Below are positions 52,407 through 59,327 of a stretch of 64,000 nt of DNA, piece after piece. Location: contig NZ_JAHBAH010000001.1 in the NCBI RefSeq assembly GCF_020510425.1, forward strand, positions 2,399,001 to 2,463,000. Direction: 5' to 3'. The position numbers were made by a program, and so were the translations under genes. Position 1 is the stretch's first letter; each line of letters starts with the position of its first letter. Source of the stretch: Quatrionicoccus australiensis. GTDB taxonomy: Bacteria; Pseudomonadota; Gammaproteobacteria; Burkholderiales; Rhodocyclaceae. Below the pieces are notes generated by a model. It did no database searches. It had not been told where the DNA came from and worked only from the letters and a program-made list of their open reading frames with translations.

Positions 52407-52844
52407 TTACTTGGCTCCCTTGTAGATGTTGTCGATCACTTCATTGACCATTTCCTTCGGCGACAGGCGTGTCAGCGAGGTGTGGTACGAATTGCCCTTG
52501 GCTTTCGGGAAGTTGCTTTCCGGGTCGCGCATGACGATGGTCAGTTCGAGCATGTACATGGTGATGTCCCACATCCATTTGTCGGTGTAGGTGACAACTG
52601 CATCGACATTCTTGGGGTTGGCATCGGTGCCGCTGGAAACCGTCACACCCTTGCTGCGCAGTTTGTCGGCGATCAGGTCGCCGGTGCCGCCGTCATCGCC
52701 CTGCGGTTTCTTGACGTACATGGTTTTCAGCGCGGCCAGGTTGGTGCCCGGTTCGACGCTGCCGGTTGCACGATTGACGGCGCAGCCAGTGGTCAGCGAA
52801 GCGACGATGGCCATCATGGCGGCCAGTTTCAGAAAAGACTTCAT
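52407..52844 (-). CDS. Lipoprotein, hypothetical
   Basis: A 145-residue lipoprotein with signal LAAMMAIVASLTTGC and lipobox Cys21. The mature part (LAALKTMYVKKPQGDDGGTGDLIADKLRSKG, VDAVVTYTDKWMWDITMYMLELTIVMRDPES) has the strand-helix-strand pattern of lipoproteins that sense or assemble partners. The C-terminal KEMVNEVIDNIYKG is a helix. Family not recognised. It is transcribed first in the two-gene set with 51867-52406. Confidence 0.7.
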   Translation of the reverse strand: MKSFLKLAAMMAIVASLTTGCAVNRATGSVEPGTNLAALKTMYVKKPQGDDGGTGDLIADKLRSKGVTVSSGTDANPKNVDAVVTYTDKWMWDITMYMLELTIVMRDPESNFPKAKGNSYHTSLTRLSPKEMVNEVIDNIYKGAK

Positions 52845-52951
52845 GTTTCTCCCTCGGCGTTTTATTGATCGAGGGCGGAGCGTAGCGCAATTGATGCCAA
52901 TTGACTTGATCTGGCTCAGGAAACCCTTGCTTTTCCTTGCAGCAAGAGCAT

Positions 52952-53278
52952 CTATGAATTTTTTAATGAGTGGATTCGTTTAACGAACACGGTCATTTCC
53001 TTTGCCGCCTGAATATCGCCGCGCGCCTCGGCAACGGCGATGCCCTGCTCATAGGCTGCGACTGCGCCGGCCGCATCGCCGGCTTCATTGAGCGCCTTGC
53101 CGAGTGCCTTCCAGGCGGCTGAATAGTTCGGATCACGGTCGACTGCGGCCTGGAAGCATTTTCCAGCGGCGGCCGGATCGCCAGCCTTGAGGTATTCGTT
53201 GCCCAGCGAAAAGCGGAGCAGGGCGCCGTCGCGCGGGCCGTCGAGCATTTTTTCCAGGGATTCGATACGTGGGTTCAT
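52952..53278 (-). CDS. Tetratricopeptide-repeat protein
   Basis: A 108-residue soluble protein made of two to three TPR units: LLRFSLGNEYLKAGDPAAAGKCFQAAVDRDP, AAWKALGKALNEAGDAAGAVAAYEQGIAVA and a capping helix. No signal peptide. TPRs are protein-binding scaffolds; the partner is unknown. It is divergent from ridA, 52 bp away. Confidence 0.88.
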   Translation of the reverse strand: MNPRIESLEKMLDGPRDGALLRFSLGNEYLKAGDPAAAGKCFQAAVDRDPNYSAAWKALGKALNEAGDAAGAVAAYEQGIAVAEARGDIQAAKEMTVFVKRIHSLKNS

Positions 53279-53330
53279 GGCGGGTCAGGTCTAAAATAGC
53301 GTTTTTGAATTTTGAGGACAGGAAGCAGAC

Positions 53331-53711
53331 ATGGCCAAGACCATCATCGCCACCCCGAACGCACCGGCCGCCATCGGCACCTACTCGCAAGCCGTGCGCG
53401 TCGGCGACACCGTGTACCTGTCGGGGCAGATCGGCCTCGATCCGGCTTCCATGCAGATGGTAGACGGTATCGACGCGCAAATCGTTCGCGTCTTCGAGAA
53501 TCTCAAGGCGGTAGCCGAAGCGGCCGGCGGCTCGCTCGGCGATGTCGTCAAGCTCAACGTCTTCCTGACCGACCTGGCCAATTTCGCCAAGGTCAACGAA
53601 ACCATGGCCAAGTACTTCAAGGAGCCGTTCCCGGCGCGTGCCGCGGTCGGCGTCAAGGAACTGCCGCGCGCTGCGCTGGTCGAGGCCGACGCGGTGATGG
53701 TCATCGGCTGA
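53331..53711 (+). CDS. ridA: RidA-family 2-iminobutanoate/2-iminopropanoate deaminase
   Basis: A 126-residue YjgF/YER057c/UK114 protein that hydrolyses reactive enamine/imine intermediates from PLP enzymes. [31 protein letters not shown] and the C-terminal [23 protein letters not shown] are diagnostic. The Arg in PARAAVGV and the Glu in LVEADAV are the substrate-binding pair. It links functionally to branched-chain amino-acid metabolism (ilvD at 6543). The stop overlaps the recG start by 1 bp. Confidence 0.96.
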   Translation: MAKTIIATPNAPAAIGTYSQAVRVGDTVYLSGQIGLDPASMQMVDGIDAQIVRVFENLKAVAEAAGGSLGDVVKLNVFLTDLANFAKVNETMAKYFKEPFPARAAVGVKELPRAALVEADAVMVIG

Positions 53712-55774
53712 TGCCGGAATCCGGGGCTGCGGCCCCTGCCGTGCCGCCCGATTCGCCAGCGATCCGGGCGCCGGAAGCGCTGCTCAAGAAACTCGCCAAG
53801 ATCGGCCTCCACAGCGAGGCCGATTTGCTGGTGCACCTGCCGCTGCGCTACGAGGACGAAACGCGCATCACGCCGGTGGCGCACGCGCCCTGGGGCGAAG
53901 CGGTGCTGGTTGAGGTGGTGGTCAGCAGTTGCGAGGTGCAGTACCGGCCGCGCCGGCAGATGGTCGTGCATGCCGTGGACGATAGTGGCGAGTTGGTCAT
54001 GCGCTTCTTCAGCTTCTACCCGAGCCAGCAGGCGGCGCTCGCGGTCGGGGCGAAAGTGCGCGCCTTTGGCGAGGTGCGCGGCGGCTTCTTCGGCGCCGAG
54101 ATGGTGCACCCCCGTTTTCACAAGGTGCGCGACGACGAGCCGCTGCCCGACGAAATGACCCCGGTTTACCCGTCGACCGCTGGCGTTGCCAATTCGGCGC
54201 TGCAGAAACTGATCGGCAAGGCGCTGCAGGTCGGTGACCTGTCCGACACCTTACCCGACGAATTGCGCCAGCGCCTGAAGCTGCCGGCCCTGGCGCGCAG
54301 CCTGCGTTTTTTGCACCGGCCGCCGCCGGGTACCGATCTCGACACCCTGCATGCGCGCAATCACCCGGCCTGGCGCCGGGTCAAGTTCGACGAGGTGCTC
54401 GCCCAGCAGATGTCCTTGCGCCGCGCCTACCTCGCCCGCCGCGAGCAGGGCGCGCCGGTGCTGGTGGCGCAGGACGATCTCGGCGCCCGCCTGGTCGACA
54501 GCCTGCCCTTCGGCCTGACCGGTGCGCAGTTGCGGGCGATGGCCGAAATCGCCGGCGACCTCGCGCAGCCCTACCCGATGCAGCGTCTGCTCCAAGGTGA
54601 CGTCGGCGCCGGCAAAACCATCGTCGCGGCGCTCGCCGCCTGCCAGGCGATCTCGGCCGGCTGGCAGGCGGCCTTCATGGCGCCGACCGAAATCCTCGCC
54701 GAGCAGCATTACCTCAAGCTCAAGGATTGGCTGGAACCGCTCGGCATCAAGGTCGCCTGGCTGTCGGGCAGCCTCAAGTCGAAAGCCAAACGCGAACAGC
54801 TGGCGGCAACGGCGGCCGATGCGCAACTGGTGGTCGGCACGCATGCCCTGATCCAGGATGGCGTCGATTTCGCCAAACTGGGTCTGGCCATCGTCGACGA
54901 ACAGCACCGTTTCGGCGTCGCGCAGCGCCTGGCGCTACGCAAGAAGGGCGCGAATCCGCACCAGCTGATGATGTCGGCGACGCCCATCCCGCGCACGCTG
55001 GCGATGAGTTATTACGCCGATCTCGACGTCACTGTGCTCGACGAACTGCCGCCCGGCCGGACGCCGATCAAGACGCGTCTGGTCGCCGACAATCGGCGTC
55101 AGGACGTGGTCGGCTTCGTGCAGAAGCTGGTCGAAGAGGGCCGCCAGGCCTACTGGGTCTGCCCGCTGATCGAGGAATCGGAAGCCCTGCAATTGCAGAC
55201 GGCGCAGGAAACCTACGAAACGCTTTCGGCCGATTTGCCGGCGTTGACCGTTGGCCTGGTGCACGGTCGCCTCAAGGCCGACGAGAAGCAGGCCGTGATG
55301 AGCGCCTTCGCGGCCGGCGACATCGATGTACTGGTGGCAACGACGGTGATCGAGGTCGGCGTCGATGTGCCCAATGCCAGCCTGATGGTGATCGAGCACG
55401 CCGAACGCTTCGGCCTGTCGCAGCTGCACCAGCTGCGCGGCCGGGTCGGGCGCGGCCAGTACGAATCGAGCTGCGTGCTGATCTACGCCGGGCCGCTCGG
55501 CGAAATCGCGCGGCAGCGCCTGAAAATCATTTTCGAGAATACCGACGGCTTCGAGATCGCCCGCCAGGACCTGCAGATCCGCGGTCCCGGCGAGTTCGTC
55601 GGTGCCCGCCAGAGCGGTGTGCCGCTGCTGCGCTACGCCGATCTGGAAATGGATGCCGACCTGGTCGAGATGGCGCGCGAAGTCGCCGAGGAAATGCTGA
55701 CCCAGCACGCCGATCTCGCCGAGCGCCACCTCAAGCGCTGGCTTGGGGCGCGCGAGGAACTGCTCAAGTCCTAA
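53711..55774 (+). CDS. recG: ATP-dependent DNA helicase RecG
   Basis: Branch-migrating helicase for fork reversal and Holliday junction processing, 687 residues. It has an N-terminal wedge/OB domain (MRFFSFYPSQQAALAVG), Walker A GDVGAGKT, DEQHRFGV (motif II), SATPIPRTLAM (motif III) and motif VI QLRGRVGRG. The start is ATG 53711, overlapping the ridA stop (TGATG). The last codons AREELLKS and the following 19 bp are repeated at 57905-57950. The gene is intact, so the duplication reconstituted rather than disrupted it. Confidence 0.97.
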   Translation: MPESGAAAPAVPPDSPAIRAPEALLKKLAKIGLHSEADLLVHLPLRYEDETRITPVAHAPWGEAVLVEVVVSSCEVQYRPRRQMVVHAVDDSGELVMRFFSFYPSQQAALAVGAKVRAFGEVRGGFFGAEMVHPRFHKVRDDEPLPDEMTPVYPSTAGVANSALQKLIGKALQVGDLSDTLPDELRQRLKLPALARSLRFLHRPPPGTDLDTLHARNHPAWRRVKFDEVLAQQMSLRRAYLARREQGAPVLVAQDDLGARLVDSLPFGLTGAQLRAMAEIAGDLAQPYPMQRLLQGDVGAGKTIVAALAACQAISAGWQAAFMAPTEILAEQHYLKLKDWLEPLGIKVAWLSGSLKSKAKREQLAATAADAQLVVGTHALIQDGVDFAKLGLAIVDEQHRFGVAQRLALRKKGANPHQLMMSATPIPRTLAMSYYADLDVTVLDELPPGRTPIKTRLVADNRRQDVVGFVQKLVEEGRQAYWVCPLIEESEALQLQTAQETYETLSADLPALTVGLVHGRLKADEKQAVMSAFAAGDIDVLVATTVIEVGVDVPNASLMVIEHAERFGLSQLHQLRGRVGRGQYESSCVLIYAGPLGEIARQRLKIIFENTDGFEIARQDLQIRGPGEFVGARQSGVPLLRYADLEMDADLVEMAREVAEEMLTQHADLAERHLKRWLGAREELLKS

Positions 55775-55793
55775 ACCAGGTCTCGATCAGACG
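55748..55793 (+). repeat. 46-bp direct repeat, copy A (recG 3' end)
   Basis: Covers the last nine recG codons (stop included) and 19 bp beyond. It matches 57905-57950 at 43 of 46 positions (differences at 55756, 55771 and 55779). Read on the minus strand it also encodes RLIETWFRT-stop, the C-terminus of the hydrolase whose intact gene ends at 57921. This shows that recG and the hydrolase gene were once directly convergent here. Confidence 0.88.
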
Positions 55794-56041
55794 GTTCTCT
55801 TGTAACCCCGGGAACGAGGCAGGTGAGCGGCTTGCAGATCGTCATCCATTCATTGCGGCGGAAGATATCGGGATGCGCTTGGCCGATCGGCAGTCTGGCT
55901 GCTCACAAAGCATTTTCGTAAAGTGTTGATTTGGCCAAGATCGTCTCATGGAGAGCTTCTTGGTTGAATTTACATGTCGATTTTGTATGTTCGGGTAATA
56001 TGTTCGGCTTCGAGGAAGTCTGAAAAAACAGGAGAAATAGC
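55794..56041 (+). other. Non-coding left flank of the lipoprotein islet
   Basis: No gene is seen in this stretch between the recG repeat and the CsgG-like gene. It is AT-richer than its surroundings towards the 3' end (about 55920-56030). A possible but weak promoter (TTGAAT with TATGTT, 16-bp spacing, about 55962-55989) and an AGGAG ribosome site before the GTG start are visible. No integrase or transposase remnant was found. Confidence 0.5.
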
Positions 56042-56719
56042 GTGATTGAAAACAAAAAACTGCTCGGCCTTTGTTGTGCTGCATTGATGGCCATGCTTGC
56101 TGGTTGTGCGACGGAAGACTCCCGCACAATCGTTCCGCAGCAGACCGTTGCCGCCGCCCGTCCGTATGTGGGTGTGCGCCAGCCGATTTCCGTAGGCAAG
56201 TTTGATAACCGTTCCAGCTTCATGCGCGGTGTCTTCTCGGACGGTGTGGATCGCCTCGGTAGTCAGGCCAAGACTGTCCTGGTTTCGCATCTGCAGCAAA
56301 CAAATCGTTTCTCTGTCCTGGATCGCGAGAACATGAGCGAAATCAAGCAGGAAGCGGCTATCAGCAAGAAGCAGCAAGCGCTTAAGGGGGCACGTTATGT
56401 GATTACTGGCGACGTCACCGAGTTTGGCCGCAAGGAGGTTGGTGATCACCAGTTGTTCGGTATCCTGGGGCGCGGCAAGCAGCAAATCGCGTATGCCAAG
56501 GTGGCCTTGAACGTGGTTGATGTCGAGACCTCGGAAGTGGTTTATTCAACGGCAGGCGCAGGCGAATACTCATTGTCCAATCGTGAAGTTGTTGGCTTTG
56601 GCGGTACGGCCAGCTATGACTCCACGCTTAACGGCAAGGTGCTCGATCTGGCCATCCGTCAGGCCGTCGATGGCTTGGTGAATGGTATCGAAGCCGGTGC
56701 CTGGCGTCCGTCCAACTAA
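56042..56719 (+). CDS. CsgG/HfaB-family lipoprotein
   Basis: A 225-residue lipoprotein: signal LLGLCCAALMAMLAGC, lipobox Cys22. The mature part follows the CsgG N-terminal fold: VGKFDNRSSFMRGVFSDGVDRLGSQAKTVLVSHLQQTNRFSVLDRENM, then ALKGARYVITGDVTEFGR, and a C-terminal helix (LDLAIRQAVDGLVNGIEAGAW). CsgG forms a secretion pore for curli; shorter relatives like this one occur with DUF4810 and DUF799 lipoproteins and have no settled function. GTG start with AGGAG. First gene of the islet operon. Confidence 0.88.
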   Translation: MIENKKLLGLCCAALMAMLAGCATEDSRTIVPQQTVAAARPYVGVRQPISVGKFDNRSSFMRGVFSDGVDRLGSQAKTVLVSHLQQTNRFSVLDRENMSEIKQEAAISKKQQALKGARYVITGDVTEFGRKEVGDHQLFGILGRGKQQIAYAKVALNVVDVETSEVVYSTAGAGEYSLSNREVVGFGGTASYDSTLNGKVLDLAIRQAVDGLVNGIEAGAWRPSN

Positions 56720-56726
56720 GGTGCGG

Positions 56727-57110
56727 ATGACGATGATGCACAATCGCTCAGGGCTGAGTTCCACCCTTGTTGCAAGCGCGGTAGTGGTGATGCTGTCGGG
56801 CTGCGTAACACGCCCGCAGCCTCTCTATTACTGGGGGGATTTCACTAGTCAACAGTACGCCTACTTCAAGGGTGACAAGGGGCCGGAAGAAGTCATCCAA
56901 AGTCTCGAAAGGGTTCGCGAAGAAGCCAAGGCAACAGGAAAGCCTGTCCCGCCCGGGCTACAGGCGCACCTCGGTCTGATGTATGGGCAGACCGGGCGCA
57001 CCGACATGTTCGAGCAGAATCTGCAGGCCGAGCGCCAGCAGTTCCCGGAAAGCTCGGTCTATGTTGATTTCCTGCTGAAGAAAAATCAAAACGACAAGGC
57101 GCCAAAATGA
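56727..57110 (+). CDS. DUF4810 lipoprotein
   Basis: A 127-residue lipoprotein. The signal STLVASAVVVMLSGC is followed by RPQPLYYWGDFTSQQYAYFKGDKGPEEVIQSLERVREEAKATGKPVPPGLQAHLGLMYGQTGR, the DUF4810 region with a TPR-like helical pair. ATG 56727 follows AAGGTG; ATGs at 56733 and 56736 are alternatives. It is 7 bp after the CsgG-like gene and overlaps the next gene by 4 bp. Function unknown; its conserved neighbours suggest an outer-membrane complex. Confidence 0.85.
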   Translation: MTMMHNRSGLSSTLVASAVVVMLSGCVTRPQPLYYWGDFTSQQYAYFKGDKGPEEVIQSLERVREEAKATGKPVPPGLQAHLGLMYGQTGRTDMFEQNLQAERQQFPESSVYVDFLLKKNQNDKAPK

Positions 57111-57787
57111 ACGCCAAACGAAGCTTTTCGCAGTATTTTTTCATGGTGCTTGCTGCCTCGATGCTCTTGGGGGGGTGTGCTACGCGTGCGCCCTACGACT
57201 ATACGGCGTTCAAGGAAGCCCGGCCGGCATCCATCCTTGTTTTGCCCCCGGTTAACAACTCGCCTGACATAACCGCAACCCACAGCATGATGTCCCAGGC
57301 AACGGCGCCACTGGCCGAGTCGGGTTACTACGTGTTTCCGGTGGCTTTGGTTGATGAGACTTTCAAACAGAATGGCCTGACTACTCCGCCAGACATTCAT
57401 CAGGTTCCGGGACCGAAGTTGCGCGAAATATTCGGTGCTGACGCCGCGCTCTATATCAATGTCAAACAGTACGGCACTGCGTACATGGTTATTTCCAGTG
57501 AAACCCGTGTCACGGCAGAAGCAAAGCTGGTTGATTTGCGAACGGGCCGCCTGCTTTGGGCTGGGTCCGCCACTGCCTCGAGCGCGGAGGGCGATGGTAA
57601 CAGCGGCGGGCTGATTGGCTTGTTGATCAAGGCGGCTGTTCGTCAGATCATGGAAACGGTTAGCAGCAAGGGGCACCAGATTGCGGGTCAAACCAGCGCT
57701 CGTCTATTGAGCGCAGGCCGTCCCGGCGGCATCCTGTTCGGGCCGCGTTCGCCGATGTATCTCAAGGAAGGTGTGCCTGCGCAGTAA
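57107..57787 (+). CDS. DUF799 (GNA1162-type) lipoprotein
   Basis: A 226-residue lipoprotein: signal MVLAASMLLGGC, lipobox Cys24. The mature part YTAFKEARPASILVLPPVNNSPDI, ETFKQNGLTTPPDIHQVPGPKLREIFGADAALYINVKQYG and VTAEAKLVDLRTGRLLWAGSA match DUF799, whose meningococcal member GNA1162 is a surface antigen resembling TolB/CsgG-like domains. It overlaps the DUF4810 gene (ATGA). Third and last gene of the islet, followed by a terminator. Confidence 0.88.
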   Translation: MNAKRSFSQYFFMVLAASMLLGGCATRAPYDYTAFKEARPASILVLPPVNNSPDITATHSMMSQATAPLAESGYYVFPVALVDETFKQNGLTTPPDIHQVPGPKLREIFGADAALYINVKQYGTAYMVISSETRVTAEAKLVDLRTGRLLWAGSATASSAEGDGNSGGLIGLLIKAAVRQIMETVSSKGHQIAGQTSARLLSAGRPGGILFGPRSPMYLKEGVPAQ

Positions 57788-57802
57788 GTGTTGGCGCTCA
57801 GG

Positions 57803-57832
57803 AGGGGCGCTCAGGTATTGGACGCCCCTTTT
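57803..57832 (+). terminator. Rho-independent terminator of the islet operon
   Basis: AGGGGCG (57803-57809) pairs with CGCCCCT (57823-57829) around a 13-nt loop, followed by TTTT to 57832. It ends the three-lipoprotein transcript about 50 bp before the recG remnant. Confidence 0.8.
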
Positions 57833-57883
57833 GACTATTCCGATAATTAGCTTCAGCGTACGTCAGTTGTTCGTTGTTGGCGC

Positions 57884-57931
57884 TATGCCGACTCGGTCGA
57901 GATAGCGCGCGAAGAACTGCTCAAGTCGTAA
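57884..57931 (+). pseudogene. Decayed remnant of a recG 3' end
   Basis: In the recG frame this reads YADSVEIAREELLKS-stop. Residues 1-10 correspond to recG DADLVEMARE (55651-55680 region; 27 of 30 bases match between 57885-57914 and 55653-55682). The remainder corresponds to the final EELLKS. The 25 recG codons between are missing, as if deleted between the two GCGCGCGA repeats present in intact recG (55673 and 55748). It lies just beyond the islet terminator and overlaps the 3' end of the hydrolase gene. Confidence 0.82.
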
Positions 57932-57950
57932 ACCAAGTCTCGATCAGACG
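57905..57950 (+). repeat. 46-bp direct repeat, copy B
   Basis: Matches copy A (55748-55793) at 43 of 46 bases. It contains the recG tail remnant and the genuine C-terminal codons of the hydrolase (stop at 57921-57923 on the minus strand). Copies A and B bracket the lipoprotein islet like the ends of an integrated element. Confidence 0.88.
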
Positions 57951-58811
57951 CGCCACTTCGGCCGGCTGGTCGTGATGCAGCATGTGGTCGGCCTCGTCGA
58001 TCCAGGCTTCTTCGACCTTGGCGAAACAGGCCTGGCGCGCTTCCCAGTCGCCGGGTCGGGCGGCGAAGTCGCGCACCACCCAGGACTGGCGGCCGGCCAC
58101 CCAGAGCACCGGGCAGGTGATCTGTTTCCAGATCGCCATCGATTCCTCAAGGCGGAACAGATAGGGGGCGGGTGCCTTGTGCCAGGCGTCGCCGTTCCAG
58201 ATGATGCCGTGCCTGCGCTGGCCGCTCTTGGTCTCGCCGTTGCCGATGCGGGCTAGGTGACGCGCCAGGTAGCTGGCGCGCTCCGGCGTCAGGAAGCGGT
58301 CGCTGGCCAGCAGGCGGCGCGCGAAAGCGGCGCGGTCGGCATAGGCGTGCATGCGTGGCGGTTGGCGCAGTGCGCCCAGCCACTGGCCGTAACGCTCCGG
58401 CGCCATGTCCGGCGTAGTCGGCGCGATGCCGAAACCTTCGAGGGTGATCAGCTTTTCAACGCGTTCCGGCCGGATGCCGGCATACAGGCAGGCGAGGATG
58501 CCGCCCATGCTGTGCCCGGCCAGACGCACCTGGCCATCCGGCGCGTAACGGTCGAGGATGGCCTCAAGATCGCCGAGGTGTTCGGCGAAGAAATACGGCC
58601 GGTTCAGCCATTGCGAATTGCCGAAGCCGCGCCAGTCGGGGGCGACGATATTCCAGTCGCGCGCCAGTTCGTCGACGACGAACTGGAAGGAGGCGGAGAC
58701 GTCCATCCAGCCGTGCAGCAGGAAAAGCATGGGCGCCTGCGGGTTGCCCCAGCGGCGGATATGCAGGCGGACATCGGGCAGGTCGAGGTATTCGGAACGG
58801 GAGATACGCAT
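57921..58811 (-). CDS. Alpha/beta-hydrolase fold protein
   Basis: A 296-residue cytoplasmic hydrolase. The oxyanion region LFLLHGWMDVSASFQFVV, the nucleophile elbow AGHSMGG with Ser101 and the catalytic His in WIDEADHMLHHDQP are seen. Substrate not predictable. The ATG giving MRISRSEYLDLPDVRLHI was chosen; a TTG 21 bp upstream is less likely. Its C-terminal codons overlap the recG remnant, and a second, truncated copy of this C-terminus persists after intact recG (55764-55793). It lies downstream of the riboswitch-controlled small gene on the same strand, 86 bp away, and may be read from the same transcript. Confidence 0.88.
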   Translation of the reverse strand: MRISRSEYLDLPDVRLHIRRWGNPQAPMLFLLHGWMDVSASFQFVVDELARDWNIVAPDWRGFGNSQWLNRPYFFAEHLGDLEAILDRYAPDGQVRLAGHSMGGILACLYAGIRPERVEKLITLEGFGIAPTTPDMAPERYGQWLGALRQPPRMHAYADRAAFARRLLASDRFLTPERASYLARHLARIGNGETKSGQRRHGIIWNGDAWHKAPAPYLFRLEESMAIWKQITCPVLWVAGRQSWVVRDFAARPGDWEARQACFAKVEEAWIDEADHMLHHDQPAEVARLIETWFTT

Positions 58812-58897
58812 GGGCGGGTCGGTTTTTGGCAATTTCGGACGGTCGACCGCTGGTGGCAGCCATTTTTCAGTTGCCGATTCTAGCAGCCGCTGGCGCC

Positions 58898-59038
58898 TTA
58901 GATGCTCCGCTCGACGACGCTCAGGCCGTCCGCCACCTGGCTGAACAGGCTGCTGATCACGCTGTCGTAGGCCGGCACGAATTCGAGGACGAGTACGATG
59001 GTGGCGACTCGGACGATGAGTTCAGGGAGAAATTTCAT
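58898..59038 (-). CDS. Orphan 46-residue membrane protein behind a GEMM riboswitch
   Basis: The product begins MKFLPELIVRVATIVLVLEF and ends ADGLSVVERSI. One hydrophobic helix (about residues 7-30) is followed by a short amphipathic tail. GGAAAG lies 4 nt before the ATG at 59038. I do not recognise a family. Support for it being real comes from context: it is the first ORF after a well-formed GEMM-I riboswitch with its own promoter on this strand. It might be a toxin-like or regulatory small membrane protein, or a leader before the hydrolase gene; neither is shown. Confidence 0.55.
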   Translation of the reverse strand: MKFLPELIVRVATIVLVLEFVPAYDSVISSLFSQVADGLSVVERSI

Positions 59039-59127
59039 GATCTTTCCTTTGCTGTCTGATCCGGAAAGACCACCTGCGAGGCGCACGCTGTTACGAACGT
59101 GCATTCTCGGCGGATGGCCGAGACCTC

Positions 59128-59212
59128 TGGCTGATTTTGCAACCCCGCTGTCTGGCAAGCCAGATCGGAAGCTTTGCGTCCCTGCGTCACCGCAGGTTTG
59201 CCATCGATCACG
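59128..59212 (-). ncRNA. GEMM-I riboswitch (cyclic di-GMP or related dinucleotide)
   Basis: On the minus strand GGCAAACC (59202-59195) is followed by a P2-type stem CCTGCG-GTGA-CGCAGG with a GNRA tetraloop, then GGGACGCAAAGC. A P3 stem TCTGG-CTTG-CCAGA comes next, then CAGCGGGGTTGC (to 59139). These are the invariant elements of the c-di-GMP-I/GEMM aptamer in order. The expression platform downstream (TCTCGGCCATCCGCCGAGA at about 59126-59108, then GCACG/CGTGC) has no T-run, so translational control of the ATG at 59038 is more likely. I could not fix the ligand-discriminating base (G20 in Vc2), so 3',3'-cGAMP is not excluded. Confidence 0.88.
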
Positions 59213-59218
59213 GTTTTA

Positions 59219-59247
59219 ATACTAATTTGATAAATTCGAATAGTCAA
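59219..59247 (-). promoter_or_regulatory. Promoter of the riboswitch transcript
   Basis: On the minus strand TTGACT (59247-59242), a 17-bp spacer and TAGTAT (59224-59219) precede a start near 59212, at the beginning of the aptamer. The whole spacer is one arm of the 20-bp inverted repeat at 59223-59274. Confidence 0.75.
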
Positions 59248-59274
59248 CGAGTATTATTCGAATTTATCAAATTA
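59223..59274. repeat. 20-bp AT-rich perfect inverted repeat over the riboswitch promoter
   Basis: The arm at 59223-59242 (TAATTTGATAAATTCGAATA) is exactly complementary to 59255-59274, with a 12-nt centre. It is nearly all A/T and has no T-run, unlike a terminator. One arm fills the -35/-10 spacer and the other lies upstream of -35, which fits a large operator or a cruciform-prone element. Confidence 0.8.
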
Positions 59275-59327
59275 ATTTGCCCCAAGCCAAACCGGTTTCG
59301 TTTTTGCGCGGTTTTGCCGGTCGACCG

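Noticed and set aside
55775..56041. Integrase, transposase or IS ends expected at the islet boundary
   Set aside because: No recombinase-like frame, terminal inverted repeat or tRNA gene is visible between the recG repeat and the first islet gene, so the islet was not labelled as a named mobile element.
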